NCBI RefSeq assembly: GCF_000689395.1
Contig: NZ_HG966617.1
Span: forward strand, 1,301,274-1,365,273
Length of the DNA: 64,000 nucleotides
Source of the DNA: Candidatus Phaeomarinobacter ectocarpi
GTDB taxonomy: Bacteria > Pseudomonadota > Alphaproteobacteria > CGMCC-115125
Direction: 5' to 3'
Position numbers and translations under genes: made by a program. Positions 40,204-48,449 of this stretch are shown here, piece by piece (position 1 is the stretch's first letter; each line of letters begins with the position of its first letter). Below the pieces are notes generated by a model that saw only the letters and a list, made by a program, of their open reading frames with translations, searched no databases and was not told where the DNA came from.

Positions 40204-40248
40204 CCGCACCCACGCCCCTGCCCAATCCAACCCCAGCGAGGAACCCCA

Positions 40249-40488
40249 ATGTCAGATCCCGTAATTGCCGCCAAAGAGCCCGCCATGGTCGAAGTCAAAG
40301 CCGGTGAGACCTATTGGTGGTGCCGCTGTGGGCGGTCCAAGTCGCAGCCATTTTGTGATGGCAGCCACCAGGGCACGGATTTCGAACCCATGGAGTATAA
40401 GGCTGAGAAGGACCGCACGGTGTTTTTCTGCCAGTGCAAGCACACCAACAAGGCACCTTTGTGTGACGGCCGTCACGGCGCACTCTAG
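40249..40488 (+). CDS. Tandem CDGSH iron-sulfur domain protein
   Basis: A 79-residue protein with two mitoNEET-like cluster motifs: CRCGRSKSQPFCDGSH and CQCKHTNKAPLCDGRH. Each has the C-x-C-x8-C-D-G-x-H ligand pattern (three Cys, one His) that binds a redox-active 2Fe-2S cluster. Bacterial tandem CDGSH proteins are thought to work in electron transfer or iron-sulfur handling. ATG 40249 follows an AGGAA ribosome site. It is convergent with the helical protein gene, three bases apart. Confidence 0.92.
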   Translation: MSDPVIAAKEPAMVEVKAGETYWWCRCGRSKSQPFCDGSHQGTDFEPMEYKAEKDRTVFFCQCKHTNKAPLCDGRHGAL

Positions 40489-40491
40489 GTC

Positions 40492-40872
40492 CTAAACGGC
40501 TTCCGTATATCCGCGTTCAATAACGCGCTCCAGCGCCTCAAAAGCCTCGCGAAGCTCTTCAAAAGCGACGCGATGGCGCTGCAGATCTTCCAGCGCACTG
40601 ACTGACGGCACACCGGATGTCTCCGCCACAGCCAATGCCTTTGCGAGATAGCTTGCCCGCAGTTCAGCGATGCGCACCGCAAGACGCGTTATTGTATCCA
40701 GGTCAATGTGCGGCAGCTTTGCGCTCAGCACTTCCTGGTTGGCTTTCATGATCGTGCGGTCCATGCGATCGCGGAACACGTTCAACGCATGGCGTTTCTC
40801 ACGGTCCAGCTCAGCACTGGTCAGCAGCCTGTCTATCTTCTTGGATTCGATCACACCTGAATAGCGCACCAT
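40492..40872 (-). CDS. Hypothetical all-helical protein
   Basis: I do not recognise a family. The 126-residue product (MVRYSGVIESKKID...) is predicted almost entirely helical, with heptad-like stretches at ~15-45 and ~95-120, no membrane segment and no signal peptide. ATG 40872 has a strong AAGGAGGG eight bases upstream, which argues for real, efficient translation; the frame is open to 40899 but that would start inside the ribosome site. Coding is well supported; function is not known. Confidence 0.75.
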   Translation of the reverse strand: MVRYSGVIESKKIDRLLTSAELDREKRHALNVFRDRMDRTIMKANQEVLSAKLPHIDLDTITRLAVRIAELRASYLAKALAVAETSGVPSVSALEDLQRHRVAFEELREAFEALERVIERGYTEAV

Positions 40873-40983
40873 TGGAGCACCCTCCTTCGAGGACAACACT
40901 TATCCCCAGTTAGCGAGAGTCTCTCACAGGCGCGTTAATAGACTGTTAGGACGGCCAAAAACCTTTCAAAAGCAACGGCTTGC

Positions 40984-41715
40984 CTACATTGATTGCTGTA
41001 GAGGACGAATAAGCATTTCGTTGACCGCGACGTTTTCCGGCTGGCCGATCGCATAGGCAATCGCATCAGCAATGGCTGTGGGATCAAGGAACTCGAAGTC
41101 ATAGGTTCCGCCCATATTGTCCATAACCACCTTGTCGGTGATCGTGCCTGCGAGTTCCGTCGTGACGGCCCCTGGGCAAATGGTGGTCACGCGAATTTTG
41201 CCGGCTGTTTCCTGTCGCAAGCCCTCGGAGATCGCTCGCACGGCAAACTTCGTCCCTGAGTAAACACCGGTTGCCGGGCCGGTCCTGTGGCCGGCAATCG
41301 AGGACACATTGATGATGTGACCAGAACTGCGCCCCAGCATGTGGGTCAGCACCGCATCAATGCCGTAAAGAACACCCTTGATGTTGACGTCCACCATGCG
41401 ATCCCACTCGTCCACTTTGCGCGATGCAAAGAAAGACAGCGGCATGAGCCCGGCATTGTTCACAAGCACATCGATGTGTCCGAATTCCGCAATGGTGGCT
41501 TCACCCAGGTCGAGCATGGATTGGTGATTGCTGACATCGGTGACGTGTGCTTTGGCGTTGGCGCCAATCTCATCCACCAGAGCATCCAGCCGGTCCTGGC
41601 GGCGCGCTGCAAGCATGACTTTCGCGCCACCGGCCGCGAGCGTCCTGGCAACTTGCGCGCCGATACCGCTCGACGCACCCGTGACGATTACAACCTTGCC
41701 TTCAAGTCCACTCAT
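40984..41715 (-). CDS. Short-chain dehydrogenase/reductase
   Basis: A 243-residue classical SDR: VTGASSGIGAQVARTLA, NNAGLMPLSFFASRKVDEWDRM-like NNAG region, Ser in INVSSIAGHR, YSGTKFA for Tyr-x-x-x-Lys and CPGAVTTELAGTITD. This pattern (GHRTGPATGVYSGTKFAVRA) is common in SDRs of the YdfG/clavulanate-dehydrogenase-like group; substrate unknown. Its upstream region holds TGACCGA-type palindromes (41786-41819) resembling that in front of the SDR at 38931. Confidence 0.92.
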   Translation of the reverse strand: MSGLEGKVVIVTGASSGIGAQVARTLAAGGAKVMLAARRQDRLDALVDEIGANAKAHVTDVSNHQSMLDLGEATIAEFGHIDVLVNNAGLMPLSFFASRKVDEWDRMVDVNIKGVLYGIDAVLTHMLGRSSGHIINVSSIAGHRTGPATGVYSGTKFAVRAISEGLRQETAGKIRVTTICPGAVTTELAGTITDKVVMDNMGGTYDFEFLDPTAIADAIAYAIGQPENVAVNEMLIRPLQQSM

Positions 41716-41785
41716 AGCACCCTCCCCTAAACCATTGTTTTGACTCGCCGTCTGCCCGACTCATCGGCCAATCCAGGACGAACAC

Positions 41786-41819
41786 TTCGGTCATCATAGA
41801 TAAATGTGACCGAAAGTCA
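41786..41819. promoter_or_regulatory. Paired TGACCGA inverted repeats upstream of SDR gene (operator-like)
   Basis: TTCGGTCA (41786-41793) and TGACCGAA (41807-41814) are perfect inverted repeats separated by 13 bases, and the second is itself part of TGAC-CGAAA-GTCA (41807-41819). GTGACCGAAAGTC here matches GTGACCGATGGTC in the palindrome at 38952-38980 at 11 of 13 positions. It lies about 70-100 bases before ATG 41715. Confidence 0.5.
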
Positions 41820-41850
41820 TTTCAAGGCGAAACGTAAGGGCTGAACGGGA

Positions 41851-42285
41851 TCAGCTGACGCGCAGCGATCCATCGGCCTCAAGTGGTGAGTGCGGGTTCC
41901 AGGCCACTTCCCAGAAGTGCCCGTCTGGATCTTCAAAATATCCAGAGTGTCCACCCCAGAAAACATCCTCGGCCGGCTTTACCAACCGAGCCCCTGCAGC
42001 CACAGCCTCTGAGAGAACACTAGCGACGTCGTCTTTGGCGCGCACATTGTAGGCTAGAGTAACACCTCCAGCAGTCGCCTTTGGCAGATCCTCACCGATG
42101 TCTTCAGCCAGCTTGTCAGTTGGATACAGCGCGAACACAAACGTGCCCATGGCGTAAAAGGCGATCCCGTCCTGAGAGATGCTGGCTTCTGAAAATCCAA
42201 GCCGCCCGTAAAACGCCCGCGATGTTGCGAGGTCTGAAACGCTCAAGGTGATGATGCTTATGCGCTGGTCCAAAATGTCCTCCAT
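41851..42285 (-). CDS. VOC-superfamily (glyoxalase/bleomycin-resistance-fold) protein
   Basis: A 144-residue vicinal-oxygen-chelate fold protein with the paired beta-alpha-beta-beta-beta units: ISIITLSVSDLATSRAFYGRLGF at the start and WGGHSGYFEDPDGHFWEVAWNPH at the end. The latter carries the usual DPDGxxWE metal-site Glu. Members include glyoxalases, dioxygenases and drug-binding proteins; the substrate cannot be assigned. A 135-base spacer separates it from the downstream SDR gene on the same strand. Confidence 0.88.
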   Translation of the reverse strand: MEDILDQRISIITLSVSDLATSRAFYGRLGFSEASISQDGIAFYAMGTFVFALYPTDKLAEDIGEDLPKATAGGVTLAYNVRAKDDVASVLSEAVAAGARLVKPAEDVFWGGHSGYFEDPDGHFWEVAWNPHSPLEADGSLRVS

Positions 42286-42337
42286 CTAAGAAAGAACATA
42301 ATAGCAACATGCGTGCGAATAGCCAGAAGCAGTGTCG

Positions 42338-42814
42338 CTAGGCGACAGGTTTTTTGGGGCGCTTGAGTTGCATCGTGGCATCCTTGCCTTCGGCAAGCTG
42401 AAAGCCGAACTGCTCGTAAAAGCCGTGCGCGTCTTTAGTGGCCAGCGTCCAATTGTAGACGTTCTCAAACGGCGGATAATCAAGGATGGCCTGCATCAAC
42501 AACTTGCCACAGCCCTGCCCCTTGAATGCGTCGATCACAAAGACATCCGATACCCATGCAAACCGGGTCATGTCCGTCACCAGTCGTGCAAAGCCTATCT
42601 GTCGGTTGCTGGGGACGTGATACAGGCCGAACGGAAACCCGTTGGCAACGCTTTCCATGATGCGCTCCGGCGATACGTCTCCGGCCCAGTAGGTTTCAGA
42701 CAACGTGTTGATGATCACCGCTCGGTCAAGCCGGTTACGGTCTGTCGAGACCTCAAAATCACCTTGCCGGTACACGCCGCCTTTCCAGCCCGCGTGGTTT
42801 GCGACGTCGCTCAC
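42338..42814 (-). CDS. GNAT-family N-acetyltransferase
   Basis: A 158-residue acetyltransferase. FVIDAFKGQGCGKLLMQAIL is the acetyl-CoA motif A (Q-x-x-G-x-G), preceded by FARLVTDMTRFAWVSD and followed by AHGFYEQFGFQ (motif B). This compact form (YWAGDVSPERIMESVANGFPFGLY) is a widespread group with unknown substrate. Its start overlaps the stop of the PhnP-like gene by four bases (ATGA), so it is the last gene of that operon. Confidence 0.9.
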   Translation of the reverse strand: MSDVANHAGWKGGVYRQGDFEVSTDRNRLDRAVIINTLSETYWAGDVSPERIMESVANGFPFGLYHVPSNRQIGFARLVTDMTRFAWVSDVFVIDAFKGQGCGKLLMQAILDYPPFENVYNWTLATKDAHGFYEQFGFQLAEGKDATMQLKRPKKPVA

Positions 42815-43623
42815 AACGGATACTCCAGCACCATGCCGTCATAGGCAGGAATGATCCCCTCAGGCAGTTCCCTGCGAAGCGTCTGATAGTCCAGATCCAC
42901 ATGCATGTTGGTCAACACACCAAGCTCTGGTTTGACGTCAGCAATCCATTCAAGTGTGAGGTCAAGATTGGCATGGGAAGGATGCGGCGCGCGGCGCAGG
43001 GCATCCACAATCCAGCAGTCAATGCCTGCAATCGCATCCCGTGCGCGCTGCGGCACGCCATTGACGTCAGGTGAATAGGCGACGCTTCCCATCTTGAAGC
43101 CCAAAGCCGGGATTGATCCGTGCTCCAGCAGCAGTGGCTCAAACGTCACCGGGCCGCCCTCACCGTCAATCGTTACAGATTCGTACGCGGTCATCTTGTG
43201 GGCATTGAGTATCGGTGGATAGCCGGATCCAGGCGGCGTCTTGAAGCAATAGTCAAAGCGGTTGAGGAGCCACGACTCGGTGGTTTCGTCCATATAGACA
43301 TCTACGCGCGCGCGGTTGTTCATGGCCACCATACGAAGGTCATCGATGCCATGGGCCTGGTCCGCATGTGCATGGGTGTAAAGCACCGCATCAAGACGAC
43401 CTTGATTGGCCATGTTGAGCTGCTCTGCCATGTCCGGAGACGTATCGATCAGGACGTTGGTGGTTGGTCCGCCCGCCTCAGCAGATTTCTGCACCAGGAT
43501 CGAGCAACGCCGACGGCGGTTCTTTGGTTCATCCGGGTCGCAGTCACCCCAGATATTGCCGATGCGCGGCACGCCGCCTGACGAGCCGCAGCCCAGAATT
43601 GTGATTTTGAGATATCCGCTCAT
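42811..43623 (-). CDS. MBL-fold phosphodiesterase, PhnP-like
   Basis: A 270-residue metallo-hydrolase. GCGSSGGVPRIGNIWGDCDP at the start, NVLIDTSPDMAEQLN, YTHAHADQAHGIDDLR (H-x-H-x-D-x-x-H), and HANLDLTLEWI...TNMHVDLDY carry the metal ligands as in PhnP/RNase Z-like phosphodiesterases. E. coli PhnP cleaves cyclic ribose phosphates in phosphonate use, but no phn genes are here; in alphaproteobacteria this gene usually follows tatD, as it does here apart from the inserted sodC. Confidence 0.92.
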   Translation of the reverse strand: MSGYLKITILGCGSSGGVPRIGNIWGDCDPDEPKNRRRRCSILVQKSAEAGGPTTNVLIDTSPDMAEQLNMANQGRLDAVLYTHAHADQAHGIDDLRMVAMNNRARVDVYMDETTESWLLNRFDYCFKTPPGSGYPPILNAHKMTAYESVTIDGEGGPVTFEPLLLEHGSIPALGFKMGSVAYSPDVNGVPQRARDAIAGIDCWIVDALRRAPHPSHANLDLTLEWIADVKPELGVLTNMHVDLDYQTLRRELPEGIIPAYDGMVLEYPL

Positions 43624-43648
43624 GACTCAACGCAGATGATTGGCAGGT

Positions 43649-43682
43649 AAACAAAAACAGCGATGACCGAACAGGTCATCGC
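43649..43682 (-). terminator. Rho-independent terminator of sodC (minus strand)
   Basis: A perfect nine-pair stem, GCGATGACC (43660-43668) with GGTCATCGC (43674-43682), and a five-base loop. Read on the minus strand it is followed by TGTTTTTGTTT. It lies 28 bases after the sodC stop. The stem also contains TGACCGA, so an operator role for the downstream PhnP-like gene is an alternative. Confidence 0.75.
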
Positions 43683-43709
43683 CGTTCAAGTTCAAGGTCA
43701 GTAAGGCTA

Positions 43710-44228
43710 CTACCCGCCGATGACGCCACATGCAACCCGTCCGCCGGCACCGCCGATCGGTTGTGTCATGTGATCATCCTCATTGGCATGGATAACCAGC
43801 GCCGAGCCGTCCTCATCCAGCAGCCCGCGGTCGCCGGTCATGGAGACCAGCGTTGTCAGGAGTTCAGCACTCACGGCGCCGTCATCATCCGCGTGAATGT
43901 TGGGCAGGTCGGCGTTGTCGGGCCCGTTTTCATTCAGCAGTCCGTGCTCTTGGTCATCGAAGTTGATGTGACCTTTGGAGAGCTTGAACGTGCCTACGTC
44001 GGAGCAGTCTCCGACCGAATGCAGATGCATCCCGTGCCAACCCGGCTCCAGCCCGTCTTCTCCAATTTCGATGCGCATAAGAACGCCCGTAGGCGCATCA
44101 TGGAGAGTCGCAGTACCGATGCTTGTGCCCTCGCCACCAATGATGTCGACCTCAAGTGGTTCAGCGAGAGCGGAACTCGCACCTGCAATGAGCCCGGCGC
44201 ATGCGAGCGCTGCAATACAATGTTTCAT
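43710..44228 (-). CDS. sodC: Periplasmic Cu/Zn superoxide dismutase
   Basis: A 172-residue exported enzyme that disproportionates superoxide. A signal peptide covers ~1-21 (cleaved after ALA). The copper ligands are in MHLHSVGDC (H-x-H) and later His residues; zinc ligands lie in HINFDDQEHGLL...NIHADDDG; LVIHANEDDH and GGRVACGVIGG close the site, with Cys in GDC and VAC for the conserved disulfide. ATG 44228 has GAGGGA seven bases upstream; the frame is open to 44288. It sits between tatD and the PhnP-like gene with its own terminator. Confidence 0.96.
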   Translation of the reverse strand: MKHCIAALACAGLIAGASSALAEPLEVDIIGGEGTSIGTATLHDAPTGVLMRIEIGEDGLEPGWHGMHLHSVGDCSDVGTFKLSKGHINFDDQEHGLLNENGPDNADLPNIHADDDGAVSAELLTTLVSMTGDRGLLDEDGSALVIHANEDDHMTQPIGGAGGRVACGVIGG

Positions 44229-44293
44229 GGCGTTTCCCTCGTTTGTTCTTGTGAGGAAGCAAGTGTCACGCTGTTTGTTGCCCGACACCAGTC

Positions 44294-45079
44294 TCAGTTT
44301 GCAACCGGTGGAATCTTCGTGAAGAGCGTATGAAAATTGGCAGTTGTTACCGCAGCAATCTCTTCCGGCGTGACGCCTTTGATTTCAGCCAGTTTTTCCG
44401 CGGTGTGTGCGGTGAAGGCTGGCTCATTGGCTTTACCGCGGTGCGGCACCGGTGCCAGATAAGGAGAGTCGGTTTCCACCAGCAATCGCTCCATCGGGAG
44501 CAATTTCACGGTTTCGCGAATGTCGTCCGCCTTCTTGAAGGTGATGATGCCTGACAATGAGACATAGCCACCAATCGCCACCGCGCGCTGGGCAAGCTCA
44601 GGGCCCGATGAGAAGCAGTGCAGGAGGAATGGGAATGCGCCCTTGGCATGTTCTGTTTCCAGAATGTCCGCCATGTCTTCATCGGCATCGCGCGCGTGGA
44701 TGATCAAGGGGAGCTGTGTTTCGCGCGCAGCTTCAATGTGCGCAAGAAAGCAGGCCTTCTGTTCTTTGCGCGGCGCGTTATCATAAAAATAGTCGAGCCC
44801 GGTCTCGCCGATGCCCACCACGTCCGGCGACTGGGTCGCATCGATGATGCGTTGGGCCGTGACACCGGTCTCGCTATCAGCCTCATGGGGATGAACACCA
44901 ACCGTGCACCACACATTGTCAAACCGCTTGGCAACATCATGCACGCGCTCAAACTCGGACAGCTTGACGCAGATTGTCAGCATTCGGCCTATGCCAGCCT
45001 CCCCTGCTCTGGCAACAACCCCATCCAGGTCCTCAATTAGGCCCGGGTAATCAAGATGGCAGTGACTATCAACGAGCAT
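44294..45079 (-). CDS. TatD-family metal-dependent hydrolase/DNase
   Basis: A 261-residue TIM-barrel hydrolase. The start MLVDSHCHLDYP (H-x-H), GIGETGLDYFYD with a metal Glu, LPLIIHARDADEDM, LLHCFSS and VETDSPYLAPVPHRGK are the family signatures. TatD relatives are 3'-5' DNases or uncharacterised hydrolases. The gene follows metG by three bases, so it is co-transcribed; this metG-tatD order is conserved in bacteria. Confidence 0.95.
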   Translation of the reverse strand: MLVDSHCHLDYPGLIEDLDGVVARAGEAGIGRMLTICVKLSEFERVHDVAKRFDNVWCTVGVHPHEADSETGVTAQRIIDATQSPDVVGIGETGLDYFYDNAPRKEQKACFLAHIEAARETQLPLIIHARDADEDMADILETEHAKGAFPFLLHCFSSGPELAQRAVAIGGYVSLSGIITFKKADDIRETVKLLPMERLLVETDSPYLAPVPHRGKANEPAFTAHTAEKLAEIKGVTPEEIAAVTTANFHTLFTKIPPVAN

Positions 45080-45082
45080 TAC

Positions 45083-46633
45083 TCAGGCCTCCGCTTCCAC
45101 ATAGCGTGGGAACACACCTTCGGGTTTCGGCAAAGCAGTGCCAGAAGCCAAACGACTGTTGGGTCCAAGGGCCGCAAAGTCGCGCTGGTCTTCAGGAACT
45201 ACAATCAGGTCAAGAAGCTTGCCACATGACGTTGGCATGATTGGCGAAGCCAGGATGGCGACCTGCCGGATGATTTCGGCCGTTACGTAGAGCACTGTGC
45301 CCATGCGTTCCGGGGCCGTCTTTTTCAGCGCCCAAGGTTCCTGACCGGCAAAGTAGCGGTTGGCTTCAGCAACGACCTTCCAGACATCGCCCGCATAGGT
45401 GTGAATGGCTTGCTCATCCATTGCCTTGCGCGCAGGCACAAGCAGTGCGTCCACCGCATCAAGCATTGCCTGGTCCTCTTGCGAGAACGCGCCGGGTGCA
45501 GGCACAACGCCATCACAGTTTTTGCCGATCATCGACAGCGAGCGTTGCGCAAGATTGCCCAGATCATTCGCCAGGTCCGCGTTGATGCGATTGACCATGG
45601 CCTCATGACCGTAGCTGCCGTCCTGTCCGTAGGAGACCTCACGACAGAAGAAGTAGCGGAACGGATCAACACCATATTCTTCGATCATCTCGAACGGGTC
45701 CAGCACGTTGCCGAGCGACTTCGACATTTTTTCGCCGCGGTTGTAGAGGAACCCGTGCGCGAAAATGCGTTTGGGCAGCTCAATCTCCGCAGACATCAGG
45801 AAGGCTGGCCAGTAAACCGTGTGGAAGCGCAGAATGTCCTTGCCAATGATATGCAGATCCGCCGGCCAGAACTTCGCAAGCTGGTCTGGATCGGTATCCG
45901 GAAATCCTACTCCCGTGAGGTAGTTCGTGAGCGCATCAATCCACACATACATGACGTGATCGTCATCACCGGGAACCGGTACACCCCAGTTGAGCGTCTT
46001 TCGAGAGACCGACAGATCCTTGAGGCCGCCGTTGACGAACGACATGATCTCATTGCGCCGTGCGTCCGGCTGCACAAAGCCCGGTTGGCTTTCGAAAAGC
46101 GCCATCAGTTTGTCCTGATAGGCGGAGAGCTTGAAGAAATAGCTCTCTTCTTCCATCCATTTCACTTCTGTGCCGGTGGGCGCAAGTTTTTCGCCATTGG
46201 GCCCTTCGGTCAGTTCGGTCTCCGTGTAGAACGCTTCATCGCGTACCGAGTACCAACCTTCATATTTGTCGAGATAGATGTCGCCTTTTGAAACGAGCCG
46301 GTTCCACAATTCCTGCGCGGCCACGGCATGGCGTGGTTCGCGGGTCGAAATGAAATCATTGTTGGAGCAGTTGAGCGCGGGCGGCAATTCCCTGAACTTT
46401 TGCGAGTTGCGGTCGGCAAGGTCATCAACGCTGATACCTTCTTTCTCCGCCGTCTCCACCATCTTCTGACCATGTTCATCCGTACCCGTCAGAAAGAACA
46501 CGTCATAGCCATCAAGCCGCTTGAAGCGTGCAAGGACATCCGTCGTCAGCACCTCATAGGCATGGCCAATATGTGGTGCGCCATTAGGATATGAAATGGC
46601 CGTGGTGATGTAAAAATTCTTATCGCCGGACAT
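45083..46633 (-). CDS. metG: Methionyl-tRNA synthetase
   Basis: A 516-residue class I synthetase that charges tRNA-Met. The HIGH motif reads PHIGHAYEV and the KMSKS motif is [11 protein letters not shown]. The length and the missing C-terminal dimerisation domain fit the short alphaproteobacterial form; I see no four-Cys zinc knuckle in the connective peptide, in line with the zinc-free subgroup. It follows holB after 32 bases. Confidence 0.97.
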   Translation of the reverse strand: MSGDKNFYITTAISYPNGAPHIGHAYEVLTTDVLARFKRLDGYDVFFLTGTDEHGQKMVETAEKEGISVDDLADRNSQKFRELPPALNCSNNDFISTREPRHAVAAQELWNRLVSKGDIYLDKYEGWYSVRDEAFYTETELTEGPNGEKLAPTGTEVKWMEEESYFFKLSAYQDKLMALFESQPGFVQPDARRNEIMSFVNGGLKDLSVSRKTLNWGVPVPGDDDHVMYVWIDALTNYLTGVGFPDTDPDQLAKFWPADLHIIGKDILRFHTVYWPAFLMSAEIELPKRIFAHGFLYNRGEKMSKSLGNVLDPFEMIEEYGVDPFRYFFCREVSYGQDGSYGHEAMVNRINADLANDLGNLAQRSLSMIGKNCDGVVPAPGAFSQEDQAMLDAVDALLVPARKAMDEQAIHTYAGDVWKVVAEANRYFAGQEPWALKKTAPERMGTVLYVTAEIIRQVAILASPIMPTSCGKLLDLIVVPEDQRDFAALGPNSRLASGTALPKPEGVFPRYVEAEA

Positions 46634-46665
46634 GGCGGTGGCTTTCAGCTTGTATGAAGCAAGTG

Positions 46666-47787
46666 CTACCCGCGCGCCGCAGTTTCAAGTGCTGCAAACG
46701 TGCCGAGAACCACCTGTTTTCGGTCGAGATTAAGTGCTTCTGCCCTCTCGGCAGTGCGGGCGGTGTTTTCCCATACCTCCACCCACCGATCAAGCGACGC
46801 ACCCGCTGCAAGTCGGTTCATGATGTCAGCTTCACCGGCAATCACCTCGTCAATCATTGCTGGTCCACCGGCGCCTTGCCGAACCAGCCTCACGAGCCAG
46901 TCAGACAACAGCTCGCGGAACATCTCATAGGCCTGGTCGTTGCCCCGTCGCGCCAGCTTTTCAGCCAGGGCATGAACCGCCGGGACATCCGGCTTGGGAA
47001 GGCTTGCAATCACGCCATGCATCTCGCGGTAGAGCTCTATGCCCCCGCCGCCCGCCAGCAGGAGCGCCCGTCCAACGCTGCCTTGCGCCAGCTTGGCCAC
47101 AGCTTCCATATCCCCGTCCGCCATGTGTCCCAGATGTCCATGAACCGCTGACAGCAGCTGATCATGACTGAGCGGCTTCAACGGAAGCGTGCGGCATCGC
47201 GACCTGATGGTTGGCAGCAACCGCCCGGGATGGTTTGCGAGAACCAGAAAAATGGTCTGGGCCGGAGGTTCCTCAAGAACCTTGAGCAACGCATTGGCGG
47301 AACTCGTGTTCATGTCATCGGCACTGTCGACAATACAAATGCGCCAGCCGCCCTCGCCGGCCTTCATGCCGAAAAAGTCATGCGTCCGCCGAACTTCATC
47401 GACAGAAAGCACGGTCATGTATTTCTTGGTCTTGTCGTTCCAGGGCTTGCGCAGCGTCAACACATTGGCATGACCGCGTGACGATACCCTTTTGAAGACT
47501 TCGTCCTCCGGGGGAATGTGCAGCGTCTCAACTCCAGCGGATTCAACAATTCGCGGGTCACCATATTTGAGCAGAAACCGGGCGAACCGATAGGCCAGTG
47601 TTGCCTTGCCAATGCCCGCGGGCCCTGTGATCAGCCATGCATGGTGAAGTCTGCCTGCCATGAAAGCTTCGCGCAGTGCGTCTTCAGCTGGCTGGTGGCC
47701 ATACAGCATCTCTGTGTCTCGAGGATGGGGGAAGCCCTCGAGCCGGTCTGGTTCTGGAACGTCAGAAGGTTCAGGAGAGCGAGCCAT
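46666..47787 (-). CDS. holB: DNA polymerase III delta' subunit
   Basis: A 373-residue clamp-loader subunit. The AAA+ domain shows a Walker [18 protein letters not shown], a degenerate Walker [10 protein letters not shown], and SRC-type [13 protein letters not shown] (sensor/arginine finger region); helical domains follow. It works with gamma/tau and delta to load the beta clamp. Start ATG 47787 shares a base with the tmk stop (TAATG), so it is translationally coupled with tmk, a conserved pair. Confidence 0.95.
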   Translation of the reverse strand: MARSPEPSDVPEPDRLEGFPHPRDTEMLYGHQPAEDALREAFMAGRLHHAWLITGPAGIGKATLAYRFARFLLKYGDPRIVESAGVETLHIPPEDEVFKRVSSRGHANVLTLRKPWNDKTKKYMTVLSVDEVRRTHDFFGMKAGEGGWRICIVDSADDMNTSSANALLKVLEEPPAQTIFLVLANHPGRLLPTIRSRCRTLPLKPLSHDQLLSAVHGHLGHMADGDMEAVAKLAQGSVGRALLLAGGGGIELYREMHGVIASLPKPDVPAVHALAEKLARRGNDQAYEMFRELLSDWLVRLVRQGAGGPAMIDEVIAGEADIMNRLAAGASLDRWVEVWENTARTAERAEALNLDRKQVVLGTFAALETAARG

Positions 47788-48449
47788 TAAGACGTCACCT
47801 CAGCAAACCGCGTGATCACTGCCTGCCAGATTGCCTGGGCCACTTCATCGGGCGATTGTGTTGCGTCGATCACGATGCACCGGTTGGGGGCGTCTTTGGC
47901 AATGTCGAGAAAGGCCTGTCGCAGCGTTTCGTGGAAAGCGATATCAAAACCCTCATAGCGATCTTCGCCCTCATTGATATCTGCCTCACGCGCCCGCGCG
48001 CGGGTAAGACCAACGTCAACGGGCAAATCAAGGATGAGTGTGAGGTCTGGCTGCGTATCGCCAACCACCATCTGTTCAAGGTCAGAGGTGGTCTGGGTGC
48101 CCAGACCAAGAGCATGCCCCTGATAGGCGGTGGTCGAATCTGCAAATCTGTCGCTGATCACCCATTGGCCATTGGCGAGTGACGGGCGGATCAGGCGTTC
48201 GAGATGGTCCACGCGCGCGGCATTGAGAAGGAGTGCTTCGGACAAGGGTGCCCAGCGGTCTGTGCTGCCTCTGACCAGGAGGGATCGTATGTCCTCTGCC
48301 GCAGGAGTGCCGCCTGGTTCACGTGTGGCAATCGCAGCGATTTGATGCGCGGTCAGAGCCTCGATCAACCGTGTGATCTGTGTTGTCTTGCCCGCACCTT
48401 CGCCACCTTCAAAGGTAATGAACCTGCCGCGCTGTGTGTCGGTTGCCAT
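47787..48449 (-). CDS. tmk: Thymidylate kinase
   Basis: A 220-residue kinase converting dTMP to dTDP. P-loop FEGGEGAGKTTQITRLIE, the ATREPGGTPAAEDIR substrate loop (DR[YF]-type later as ISDRFADSTTAYQG) and the LID region TRARAREADINEGEDRYE are all present. Its ATG overlaps the dac stop by one base. It is part of the rlpA-dac-tmk-holB-metG-tatD minus-strand operon. Confidence 0.97.
   Translation of the reverse strand: MATDTQRGRFITFEGGEGAGKTTQITRLIEALTAHQIAAIATREPGGTPAAEDIRSLLVRGSTDRWAPLSEALLLNAARVDHLERLIRPSLANGQWVISDRFADSTTAYQGHALGLGTQTTSDLEQMVVGDTQPDLTLILDLPVDVGLTRARAREADINEGEDRYEGFDIAFHETLRQAFLDIAKDAPNRCIVIDATQSPDEVAQAIWQAVITRFAEVTS

Noticed and set aside
45401-46291. 296-codon plus-strand frame opposite metG
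   Set aside because: Shadow frame: low-complexity R/H/V-rich product, with metG clearly coding on the other strand.
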